DNA from: Candidatus Borrarchaeota archaeon
Lineage (GTDB): Archaea; Asgardarchaeota; Sifarchaeia; Borrarchaeales; Borrarchaeaceae
DNA length: 5,452 nt
Direction: 5' to 3'
Assembly (NCBI GenBank): GCA_016840645.1
Contig: JAEORY010000307.1
Coordinates: forward strand, 1-5,452
In this document: positions 1 through 5,452 of the stretch, piece by piece
Layout: the number at the start of each line of letters is the position of its first letter
Numbering within the stretch: the first letter of the stretch is position 1
The notes under the pieces: generated by a model
What the model was told of the DNA's origin: nothing
The model's database searches: none
The model's input: only the letters and a program-made list of their open reading frames with translations
Program-made: the position numbers and the translations under genes

Positions 1-925
1 TCATTTTTTTCTTTTTCTTTGCAATTAATTCCTTTGAGATGTCGTATGCTTCTTCAAAACTAAAAACGCCTGTGGTTCCTTTGATATTCTTCAATGCTTT
101 CTTTTCTGTCTTCAGTTTTAAATCACCGATCGCTAGGGCTCCTACGCCAGTTTTTCCTGACATGAATTCTACTTTGTCATCTAATGAACCAAGTCCTTCA
201 ACACCAAGTGGTGGAACCGCATTAATATCAGCAGCAACTTTACAACGGTCTAATCTTTCTAACGTCTCTTTTGATATGAGTTGATATCCGGCTTTCCCAG
301 CTGCAATAATTGCGTCAGCATCTTTTGATGCTTCATAAATCTCATCTGGATTTGCACCTTGAGCGTATCTCACGGTTATCTGGTACTCCTGACTCAATCT
401 TTCGGCGATACTTTTTGCTCTATCAAACTTTCGAGACGTAATTAAAGGATTACCACCGCTATTAGCGGATAATATTGCGGCAACTTGTCCTACAGGTCCT
501 GTTCCTGCCAAAATAGTAACATTCTTGCCTGCAAATCCACCCATCTCCATTAAAACGTCTTCTGTTTTAGCAACTGCTGCCGCAGCAGTAGTATATGCTC
601 CCCTGGGATCAATCATAATAGGAACTTCAAATGGTGGAACCATTGCCTTCTTAGCTTCTTCAAGAACTTGCAGAACTTTAGGAAGGTCACTACCTCCGAT
701 AAATAGCGCTGTATATTTACAACCTTTTACTCCACGGCTGAAGATTGCATCTTGAACAAGGTTCTTGACATCCTCTGGTTCAACGTTCGAAAAACAGTGT
801 ACTTGGTCATAGCCAGAATCGACGCTCATGTTTATGTCAAATGGACTGGCAAATTTGTCGGTATCAATTAAATAGATTATATAGGATTTCTCTTTCTTCT
901 TTTCTTTATCTTTATCATCACCCAT
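1..925 (-). CDS. mtdB: Methylene-tetrahydromethanopterin dehydrogenase, MtdB type (3' end cut by window edge)
   Basis: This gene probably oxidises methylene-tetrahydromethanopterin to the methenyl form with NAD(P)+ in the cytoplasm, a step of the C1 branch also found in methylotrophs. I translated 308 codons from ATG at 925 with no stop before the edge. After a charged Lys/Asp/Glu-rich stretch (1-14), the protein shows SPFDINMSVDSGY (27-39), NLVQDAIFSR (55-64), a PPFEVPIMIDPRGAYTTAAA block (97-116), the Rossmann dinucleotide loop AGTGPVG (140-146), AADINAVPPLGVEGL (231-245) and GALAIGDLKLK (262-272). From memory these blocks follow Methylobacterium MtdB more closely than MtdA. The length matches the family (about 290-300 residues) and the last residues (GVFSFEEAYDISKELIAKKKKKM) align with the family C-terminus, so only a few codons should be missing. 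The start is supported by GAGGTGA six bases upstream. Family assignment is firm; cofactor preference and MtdA versus MtdB are less so. Confidence 0.9.
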   Translation of the reverse strand, partial: MGDDKDKEKKKEKSYIIYLIDTDKFASPFDINMSVDSGYDQVHCFSNVEPEDVKNLVQDAIFSRGVKGCKYTALFIGGSDLPKVLQVLEEAKKAMVPPFEVPIMIDPRGAYTTAAAAVAKTEDVLMEMGGFAGKNVTILAGTGPVGQVAAILSANSGGNPLITSRKFDRAKSIAERLSQEYQITVRYAQGANPDEIYEASKDADAIIAAGKAGYQLISKETLERLDRCKVAADINAVPPLGVEGLGSLDDKVEFMSGKTGVGALAIGDLKLKTEKKALKNIKGTTGVFSFEEAYDISKELIAKKKKKM

Positions 926-931
926 CTGATC

Positions 932-938
932 TCACCTC
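932..938 (-). promoter_or_regulatory. Shine-Dalgarno of mtdB
   Basis: On the minus strand GAGGTGA lies six bases before the ATG at 925. It matches the 3' end of archaeal 16S rRNA well and fixes the start of the MtdB-like gene. Confidence 0.8.
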
Positions 939-1113
939 AATTCTTTAGATTTTTGAATATAAGCAGCATTCTCATATTCTCAAAACTGACTTCAAAGTAT
1001 TGATGTTAGTATGAGTTACCAGTTTTCAAATGAGTAGGATTAATCTATAAAAAAGCTAACGCAAAACAAAGGAGACACTTAATCCTTAGATTTTTTTTTG
1101 CATACAAACATGA

Positions 1114-1121
1114 TTTTAAAT
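1114..1121 (+). promoter_or_regulatory. Candidate archaeal TATA box for the ABC exporter operon
   Basis: TTTTAAAT resembles the archaeal TATA consensus. It would place transcription start near 1143-1146, giving a leader of about 40 bases that contains the Shine-Dalgarno before 1183. The 926-1182 region is AT-rich and has other A/T runs (for example CTATAAAAAAGC at 1045-1056, which could serve either direction), so this choice is tentative. I see no gene in the region. Confidence 0.35.
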
Positions 1122-1169
1122 TGTGATCTCAGAAATTGTAAAAAATGAAAACATATTTTCTTCTGTAAA

Positions 1170-1175
1170 GGGTGG
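1170..1175 (+). promoter_or_regulatory. Shine-Dalgarno deciding a TTG start
   Basis: GGGTGG ends seven bases before the TTG at 1183. The only nearby upstream ATG (1145) runs into a TAA after seven codons, so the TTG with this ribosome binding site is the best start for the ATPase gene. Confidence 0.6.
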
Positions 1176-1182
1176 ATTCTAA

Positions 1183-2142
1183 TTGACTCTAGCTGTAGAA
1201 ACAAAAGAACTCACAAAAATTTATCCAGGAAGAGGGCTTATCAATAAAACTCCAGATGTAACCGCATTGGATCATGTTAATATAAAAATCAACGCAGGGA
1301 AAATATATGGGCTTCTGGGCCCCAATGGAGCTGGAAAGACCACATTGATTCACACATTAGCTGGCGTCCTCTTGCCAACCTCAGGCACCGCAGAAGTTTT
1401 TGGGCATGATGTTGTACACGAAGGCCGTCAAGTTAGATCTATAAGTAATTATGGTGCTGGCCAAGGCTCACTTTTTTGGAATCTCTCTCCTAAAGAAAAT
1501 TTACTTTACTATAGTAAATTATATGGTCTTCCAAATGATGAAGCTGTTGAAAAAATAAGCAATCTATTGGAATTCTTTGGTCTGAAGGAGCGGACGAATA
1601 TTAAGGCAGGATATTTATCCTCGGGGTTAAAACAGCGTGTTAAACTTATAAAAACGCTTCTCAACGATCCCAAACTACTACTTTTGGACGAACCTACCTT
1701 AGGTCTTGATGTTGACATAGCCAGAAAAATAAGGGCGTATATTCAAGAACTGTCCGATGAAAAAGAAATGACGATTCTACTCACGTCACATAATATGCAC
1801 GAAGTAGATGAACTCTGTGATGAAATTGCTCTTATCGATAACGGAAAAATCGTGTCTATAGGAACTCCAGATGAACTTAAAAAGCAGGTTTCTGAGTTTG
1901 AATCACTTGAGTTGTCCTTTTCTAAATATGATGGCGATCCTTCCTCTTTCTTGGACGATCTGGTCTTAAGATCAACATTTCGAGATGGAGCACTTGTACT
2001 TCACGTTGATAATATTGACTCATCAATTGATGCTATCCTTAGACGACTTATAGACCACAAATATGTAATTTCATCCATTAACACCAGACGTACAACCTTA
2101 GAGGACGTTTTTCTTAGTTTAACAGGACGGGGGTTAAAGTAA
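1183..2142 (+). CDS. ABC-2 type exporter, ATP-binding subunit (DrrA/NatA-like)
   Basis: This is the ATPase that would power the membrane permease encoded immediately downstream; the substrate is unknown. Its 319 residues hold one complete nucleotide-binding domain: Walker A GPNGAGKT (46-53), Q-loop Gln about 94 in GAGQGSLFWNLSPKENL, signature LSSGLKQR (145-152), Walker B KLLLLDEP (164-171), D-loop LGLD (173-176) and switch His203 in TSHNMHEVDEL. A C-terminal extension (about 235-319) ends in TTLEDVFLSLTGR, typical of the DrrA/CcmA group (COG1131). The signature has Ser where LSGG has its first Gly; similar SSG versions occur in NatA-like proteins. The start is TTG, chosen for its Shine-Dalgarno and the lack of an in-frame ATG. 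The gene stops one base before the permease ATG, so the two form an operon. Drug, lipid or ion export are all possible. Confidence 0.93.
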   Translation: MTLAVETKELTKIYPGRGLINKTPDVTALDHVNIKINAGKIYGLLGPNGAGKTTLIHTLAGVLLPTSGTAEVFGHDVVHEGRQVRSISNYGAGQGSLFWNLSPKENLLYYSKLYGLPNDEAVEKISNLLEFFGLKERTNIKAGYLSSGLKQRVKLIKTLLNDPKLLLLDEPTLGLDVDIARKIRAYIQELSDEKEMTILLTSHNMHEVDELCDEIALIDNGKIVSIGTPDELKKQVSEFESLELSFSKYDGDPSSFLDDLVLRSTFRDGALVLHVDNIDSSIDAILRRLIDHKYVISSINTRRTTLEDVFLSLTGRGLK

Positions 2143-2143
2143 A

Positions 2144-2956
2144 ATGGTCAGAGTTTATCTTAGGCAAATATATGGATTCACTTACCGACAAACTCATAAT
2201 ATAGCTAGAAGCCCGATCGGCATTTTTGAGATAGTAGTATGGCCGCTGGCAAGTTTGTTTTCCATAGGATTTTTAGGCTCTTATGTAGATGTCTCGGCTG
2301 AAACAAGCATTTCATTTGTAACATTCATTTTAATAGGACAATGTGGCTGGTCATTTGTCTATGTCATACAGCAAGCCTTAAGCTATGGGTTGATGCATTC
2401 TATGTGGAGTGGCACCCTTATTGACATGATGGCTAGTCCTGCTGACGAAAATCAGTTTATTCTTGGAAATGCCCTTGCGGGAGTTGTTAAGGGCTTAGTA
2501 GTCCTTATTGTGATGGGAGTCTGCAGTTCTGTTGCATTTAATGTTAATATTTTTGCTGGCGGACTTTTTGCGATCATCTTCATCTTATTTAGTTTCTTCC
2601 TCGCAGCAATTTCGTTAGGACTTATAGTCCTAATATTGATTTTCTATTTTGGTCAAGAAGCTCAGGTAATGGCGTGGACGATCACGGGTCTAAGTGTGCT
2701 TTTCAGTGGAGTCTTTTATCCAGTAACAATCCTGCCACCTTTAGTCAGACCAATAAGTTACAGCATTCCTCTTACATACGCGTTCATTGCGTGGCGTGAA
2801 GTAACCCTTCAAGGTGCAAGCATGGCTGACGTATCATTCGTACTGCTTCAAATGGGTATTTCCAGTGTGGTATGGCTCGTAACAACGTGGTCTATATGCC
2901 TTTACACGATAAAAAGAGCAAGAAGAATCGGAATGATTTCGCAGCTTTCTTCGTAA
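2144..2956 (+). CDS. ABC-2 type exporter, permease subunit
   Basis: This is the integral membrane partner of the upstream ATPase. The 270 residues begin with a basic amphipathic stretch (MVRVYLRQIYGFTYRQTHNIARSP is followed by the first helix). I see about six hydrophobic segments, near 28-47, 57-78, 108-133, 138-168, 174-196 and 232-256. The block WSGTLIDMMASPADENQFILGNAL (88-111) is typical of ABC-2 membrane proteins. So is FSGVFYPVTILPPLVRPISYSIPLTYAF (187-214) before the last helix, which matches the conserved ABC-2 signature region. The length is normal. The ATG follows the ATPase TAA with one base between, which indicates translational coupling. There is no second permease gene in the operon, so the transporter is likely a homodimer of each subunit. 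The 3' end overlaps a possible small gene on the other strand. Confidence 0.9.
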   Translation: MVRVYLRQIYGFTYRQTHNIARSPIGIFEIVVWPLASLFSIGFLGSYVDVSAETSISFVTFILIGQCGWSFVYVIQQALSYGLMHSMWSGTLIDMMASPADENQFILGNALAGVVKGLVVLIVMGVCSSVAFNVNIFAGGLFAIIFILFSFFLAAISLGLIVLILIFYFGQEAQVMAWTITGLSVLFSGVFYPVTILPPLVRPISYSIPLTYAFIAWREVTLQGASMADVSFVLLQMGISSVVWLVTTWSICLYTIKRARRIGMISQLSS

Positions 2957-3062
2957 TGTGTTCGTAGTTTCTCAGCCAAACAAGAAGGAAAGCATAAAAG
3001 TAAAGACCAAGTGACTCATCTGGCTGCTTCTGCTTGTTGGCATCAGGATTATAATTTGCCAT
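2892..3062 (-). CDS. Possible small protein, 56 residues, antisense to the permease end
   Basis: I do not recognise this protein. The reading frame runs from ATG at 3062 to TAG at 2892-2894 and begins MANYNPDANKQKQPDESLGL. A polar N-terminus (1-17) is followed by a hydrophobic and aromatic stretch LGLYFYAFLLVWL (18-30), a basic segment NYEHITKKAAKSFR and a second short hydrophobic patch FFLLFLSC. It could therefore sit on or in a membrane. The main support is an almost perfect Shine-Dalgarno, AGGAGGGG, seven bases before the ATG, stronger than that of any other gene here. Against it, the ORF is short and its last 65 bases lie antisense to the permease coding sequence. A different, longer minus-strand frame (2972-3175) overlaps it with no such ribosome site. 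The role is unknown. Confidence 0.35.
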   Translation of the reverse strand: MANYNPDANKQKQPDESLGLYFYAFLLVWLRNYEHITKKAAKSFRFFLLFLSCKGI

Positions 3063-3069
3063 ATACCTA

Positions 3070-3077
3070 CCCCTCCT
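3070..3077 (-). promoter_or_regulatory. Strong Shine-Dalgarno before the 56-residue ORF
   Basis: AGGAGGGG on the minus strand, seven bases before the ATG at 3062, has near-ideal sequence and spacing. It lies in the otherwise unexplained stretch 2957-3215 and is the reason to take the small ORF seriously. Confidence 0.45.
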
Positions 3078-3215
3078 AGAGTAGATATACCAACAAAGAT
3101 GCTTCTAAAGGGAAAATACCAAATAATACTAAAGGATCTTCTTCCCATGCTTCGAATATTATCTAAAACATGCAATATTTACTGTCTTATTCAATCGAGA
3201 GGTTCACTTTTCAAT

Positions 3216-4145
3216 CTATTTGACAGTTTCTTTCAAGTTCCAGATCGACATTCCTGAGACCGTAGCATCGGTTTCTACAGGTCTGTACCACTGTTTTTTA
3301 GTTCCCACTTTTGCCCTTGCCTTCCAACGCATGCCCTTTGGCACAGCGTCTATAATTTCAAGAAGTTTATCAATCTTAGCGCTGATATTGGTAATATCTG
3401 ACTCTGATAGAGTATCAATACCTGGTGCAAATTCTTTAATTGCCTTGAGATTTTCTGTCACAGAATAATAGAAACCCCAGTCTTTTGCCATTAGTTCGGC
3501 TACGTATGTCGCATTGATAGCATTCTCTTCTATTCCTTCCTGGACATCATGAGCCCTAAGCAGAAGGATTGAATCCTTCAGATCTTTGCCACTGAAAACT
3601 TCAGTAATTTGCAGTTTTCCAAGAAGCAAATCAGTAACACTGATGGTCAATGGATCGATTTCGAGCCGATCTTTGAAGTGAATATCGTGATTAAATTTTA
3701 GAATTTCATAAAACATGTCAATAAAATACCATCCCTTTGGATGATAGAAAATATGGCGCTTTGTAGTTGCACTGGAGATAGTGGTTCGTCGCTTTATGAA
3801 AGGTTTGCCATAAACTTGGTTTCCGTAGTCCTCGAAAAAACGAGGCATTGTTTTTTTCTGATATTTACTATAGGTCATGAAATCCAAATCAGTGAATTCC
3901 TGTTCACCTTCTAGCCTCGTTAACTTCTTAGCTAATTCATCAAATTCACCTGAATGCATCCTAATTCCCATGCCGCCAATGACTCTGATAATTATATTAC
4001 GCTTTTGCGCTTCTTCTACAATTTGTTTAGCATTTTGAAAAAACACTTCTGTGGGAACAATTCCTCCCCATTCCTCTGGCATTTCAACCTCGATCTCGTC
4101 CATTCCCATTAACCAAACCATAATCTTCCCTCTTGAATTCGTCAT
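3216..4145 (-). CDS. Nucleotidyltransferase-fold protein of unknown function
   Basis: The 309 residues look like a member of the DNA polymerase beta-like nucleotidyltransferase superfamily. RVIGGMGIRMHS (54-65) matches the GG...H start of such domains, TDLDF (85-89) carries the paired metal-binding Asp86/Asp88, and Asp143 in WYFIDMFYE is a good third carboxylate. TDLLLGKLQI (171-180) and KDLKDSILLLRAHD (187-200) follow, then DWGFYYSVTENL (222-233); from memory the same order is seen in uncharacterised proteins of actinobacteria, Chloroflexi and archaea. Substrate is unknown: antibiotic, tRNA or protein nucleotidyl transfer are all possible, and relatives include AbiEii-type toxins. The C-terminal 75 residues have no motif I recognise. 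ATG 4145 would be leaderless. ATG 4121 (residue 9) has GAGGGA five bases upstream (4127-4132) and is a real alternative start. The gene begins 35 bp after the tnpB-like gene, in the same direction. Confidence 0.7.
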   Translation of the reverse strand: MTNSRGKIMVWLMGMDEIEVEMPEEWGGIVPTEVFFQNAKQIVEEAQKRNIIIRVIGGMGIRMHSGEFDELAKKLTRLEGEQEFTDLDFMTYSKYQKKTMPRFFEDYGNQVYGKPFIKRRTTISSATTKRHIFYHPKGWYFIDMFYEILKFNHDIHFKDRLEIDPLTISVTDLLLGKLQITEVFSGKDLKDSILLLRAHDVQEGIEENAINATYVAELMAKDWGFYYSVTENLKAIKEFAPGIDTLSESDITNISAKIDKLLEIIDAVPKGMRWKARAKVGTKKQWYRPVETDATVSGMSIWNLKETVK

Positions 4146-4162
4146 TCGTTATATATGCCAGA

Positions 4163-4189
4163 TTAATGTAATATATTACTTCACATTAA
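4163..4189 (-). repeat. Inverted repeat spanning the tnpB stop codon
   Basis: TTAATGT (4163-4169) and ACATTAA (4183-4189) form 7-bp arms around a 13-base spacer that contains most of the 12-bp palindrome. The right arm overlaps the tnpB stop codon (4181-4183). It could act as a hairpin at the 3' end of the tnpB transcript. The arms are A/T-rich, so chance is not excluded. Confidence 0.3.
4168..4179 (-). promoter_or_regulatory. Palindromic TATA-like element upstream of the nucleotidyltransferase gene
   Basis: GTAATATATTAC is a perfect 12-bp palindrome in the 35-bp gap between tnpB and the next gene. Its AATATATT core is centred about 29 bp before ATG 4145. This suits an archaeal TATA box driving a nearly leaderless transcript, or one with a leader of about 27 bases if the start is 4121. 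As a palindrome it could also be an operator or part of a transposon end. Confidence 0.35.
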
Positions 4190-5452
4190 AACCTTGTGAT
4201 TATTTATAAAACTCCACGTTTTATGATAATCATCAATCTTTCCGTAAGAGGAAAGACCAGCCTTAAGGTTATCGGGCTGTGTGCTCGTCACCGAGTTCAA
4301 CACATGCGTCATCACTACTGTTTTTTTAAATATTTCGGCAGTCTTGAAGGAGGTTATCCCGCAATGCTTGAAGAGGTCATGGATCATCGACCATTTACGG
4401 TAAGGACTGCCCTGTTTCACACGGGGCTCGATGAACTCCCCGACGTGTGAGAGCACCCAATCGTAAATGGCTGGAAATGCTTCCTTGAAACCCAAGCCTC
4501 TTCGAGCTATTACATAACTTGCTAAATGATGTGTTGACAAATTATGTAATCGTGAATACTTGTATTTCCCGATGAGGGAGGTATATCCGGCAAAGACTTT
4601 TCGGAAGGACACACCGCGTTTTTTGCACTTCCTCTCTAATAGTTGCAAGGCGGTAGTCTTCAAATTGCTTACTTTTCGGTTGCGTGTTGTATTATAGGAA
4701 AATTCTTGGTCGAATTGTAAGTCCTCGACCACGATGCCTTTGCCTTTATTGATGCAATAATTGACGATCTTATCCATCTTGTAGGAGATATAATCGTTAC
4801 GTTTGTCTGTCCGATAGCTGTGCAGGTTTCCAAACGAGATGCTATGATAGGAGAGTAAATTGCCGTTGTTATCCACATTGGTTAACGCCACAAAATTGTA
4901 GTTGAAATCTAAGCCGATGGCACCATGTTCGTAGCCGTAACGTGGTGCGGGTTTCGGGATGTCATAGGAGACATGGACAAAGTAGCGTACTTCTCCCTCA
5001 AAGAGCCGCCTTCTTACGGTTACTGTATATTTGTCTGTGTTAAGGACTTCCTGAAACCATTTCTCCTGCACATGGTTGACAGACAGGGGAATGACCTGCC
5101 ATTTGCGTCCTTTTTGCTTAGAAAAGGTGCGTAGCTTGACCGTTTTATCGGGTAAAACCTTGATGTTCACGTTTTTCAATCTGTATTGTTTCTTTCCGAT
5201 ACACCTGAAGGAAGAATCCCGTCGTATCTTGAACTCTTCTCTACTTATGTTGCCAAGAATTCGGTCTCTAAATAATTTCTTAGTGCCAAACACTACGGGT
5301 GTAAGCTGTAAATTGTGCAATTTAGCCATTATGGAAGATCTGCGAGCGTATAAGCCCTTTAGCCGTCTGTCGTGTGTATTGTACTCCTTTATTTTGTTGA
5401 TTTTCTTGTTAATGGTTTTTAGCTGTTTGGTCATGTAGTTCCGTCGTTTTTC
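4181..5452 (-). CDS. TnpB-like RuvC-fold protein (IS200/IS605-IS1341 type), 5' end beyond window
   Basis: The family consists of transposon-encoded RNA-guided nucleases, ancestors of Cas12. Counting from the internal ATG at 5434, the protein has 417 residues. A beta-rich N-terminal part (80-160) precedes RuvC-I GAIGLDFN with Asp176, RuvC-II KGIVVEDLQF with Glu237, and VFAGYTSLIGKYKYSRLHNLSTHHLASYVIARRGLG (280-315) in the RuvC-III region. The zinc-finger CxxC pairs expected just before RuvC-III in typical TnpB are absent; the only nearby Cys is Cys270. The third catalytic Asp aligns with His302. A tail of about 70 residues follows (345-417). The frame stays open upstream of 5434 to the edge (EKRRNY precedes the Met) and no Shine-Dalgarno is visible there, so the true start is probably outside. 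No tnpA is present in the window. It could be an intact variant nuclease, a dead RNA-guided DNA-binding protein or a relic. Confidence 0.85.
   Translation of the reverse strand, partial: EKRRNYMTKQLKTINKKINKIKEYNTHDRRLKGLYARRSSIMAKLHNLQLTPVVFGTKKLFRDRILGNISREEFKIRRDSSFRCIGKKQYRLKNVNIKVLPDKTVKLRTFSKQKGRKWQVIPLSVNHVQEKWFQEVLNTDKYTVTVRRRLFEGEVRYFVHVSYDIPKPAPRYGYEHGAIGLDFNYNFVALTNVDNNGNLLSYHSISFGNLHSYRTDKRNDYISYKMDKIVNYCINKGKGIVVEDLQFDQEFSYNTTRNRKVSNLKTTALQLLERKCKKRGVSFRKVFAGYTSLIGKYKYSRLHNLSTHHLASYVIARRGLGFKEAFPAIYDWVLSHVGEFIEPRVKQGSPYRKWSMIHDLFKHCGITSFKTAEIFKKTVVMTHVLNSVTSTQPDNLKAGLSSYGKIDDYHKTWSFINNHKVLM
4198..4304 (-). ncRNA. Candidate omega/reRNA scaffold or transposon-end hairpins at the 3' end of tnpB
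   Basis: Four inverted repeats lie almost end to end. (1) 4280-4304: TGTGCTCG pairs with CGAG plus CACA, with a 4-base loop and a 5-base bulge. (2) 4258-4279: CAGCC/GGCTG with a 12-base loop. (3) 4238-4255: CTTTCC/GGAAAG with a 6-base loop. (4) 4198-4231: GATTAT+ATAAAAC pairs with GTTTTAT+ATAATC around TCCAC, 13 bp with a TT/G mismatch. TnpB guide RNAs are known to come from this place, overlapping the 3' end of tnpB and reading in the same direction. The region also codes for the last 40 or so TnpB residues. The exact ends are a guess and the function is inferred from position and structure only. Confidence 0.3.

Noticed and set aside
39..755. Two plus-strand frames over the left end
   Set aside because: They are antisense shadows of the MtdB-like gene, whose motifs are unambiguous on the minus strand.
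1091..1099. T9 run as a terminator
   Set aside because: It lies in a divergent intergenic region where no transcript should end, and no hairpin precedes it.
1145..1168. Seven-codon upstream ORF (MKTYFLL) in the exporter leader
   Set aside because: Too short and without a ribosome binding site; no attenuator-like codon run or hairpin goes with it.
2615..2633. Perfect inverted repeat TTAGGACT/AGTCCTAA with a 3-base spacer inside the permease gene
   Set aside because: About one such 8-bp repeat is expected by chance in a window this size when several spacer lengths are allowed, and it falls in an ordinary transmembrane coding segment.
2972..3175. Minus-strand 67-residue frame with hydrophobic character
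   Set aside because: It has no ribosome binding site, resembles no family I know, and its middle is the translation of the Shine-Dalgarno of the alternative small ORF.
3099..3257. Plus-strand frame beginning MLLKGKYQIILKDLLPMLRILSK, considered as a relic of a second ABC permease
   Set aside because: The likeness to a permease N-terminus is weak, there is no ribosome binding site, and it runs antisense into the nucleotidyltransferase gene without further hydrophobic helices.
5076..5438. Plus-strand frame of 120 residues opposite tnpB
   Set aside because: Shadow of the TnpB coding strand, which carries clear family motifs; no ribosome site or recognisable domain in the antisense frame.

Overview
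The window looks archaeal. It combines a tetrahydromethanopterin-linked C1 enzyme, GAGGTGA/AGGAGGGG-type Shine-Dalgarno sequences, TTTTAAAT-like TATA boxes, a TTG start and an AT-rich composition. An Asgard or other uncultured archaeal lineage would fit, but the sequence alone does not settle the phylum. Bacterial methylotrophs also carry MtdB, so the domain assignment is an inference.

Layout. Positions 1-925 (minus strand) hold a nearly complete MtdB-type methylene-tetrahydromethanopterin dehydrogenase whose stop lies beyond the left edge. A 257-bp divergent intergenic region (926-1182) follows. Positions 1183-2956 (plus strand) hold a two-gene ABC-2 exporter operon: a DrrA/NatA-like ATPase, then a six-helix permease starting one base after the ATPase stop. 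On the opposite strand, a possible 56-residue small protein (2892-3062) with a very strong Shine-Dalgarno overlaps the permease 3' end. Positions 3216-4145 (minus) encode a nucleotidyltransferase-fold protein of unknown role. Positions 4181-5452 (minus) encode a TnpB-like protein that is open at the right edge.

The MtdB gene and the exporter are divergently transcribed and have no evident functional link. The right half is accessory in character. The TnpB-like protein lacks the usual zinc-finger cysteines and seems to have His in place of the third RuvC Asp. Its 3' end contains a run of four inverted repeats that could be a guide-RNA (omega/reRNA) scaffold or a transposon end. The nucleotidyltransferase gene lies only 35 bp downstream of tnpB, across a gap holding a 12-bp palindrome that doubles as a good archaeal TATA box.

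The best candidate for something undescribed is this TnpB-like protein with its structured 3' end and nucleotidyltransferase neighbour. No Y1 or serine transposase gene, tRNA, rRNA or CRISPR array is visible in the window.
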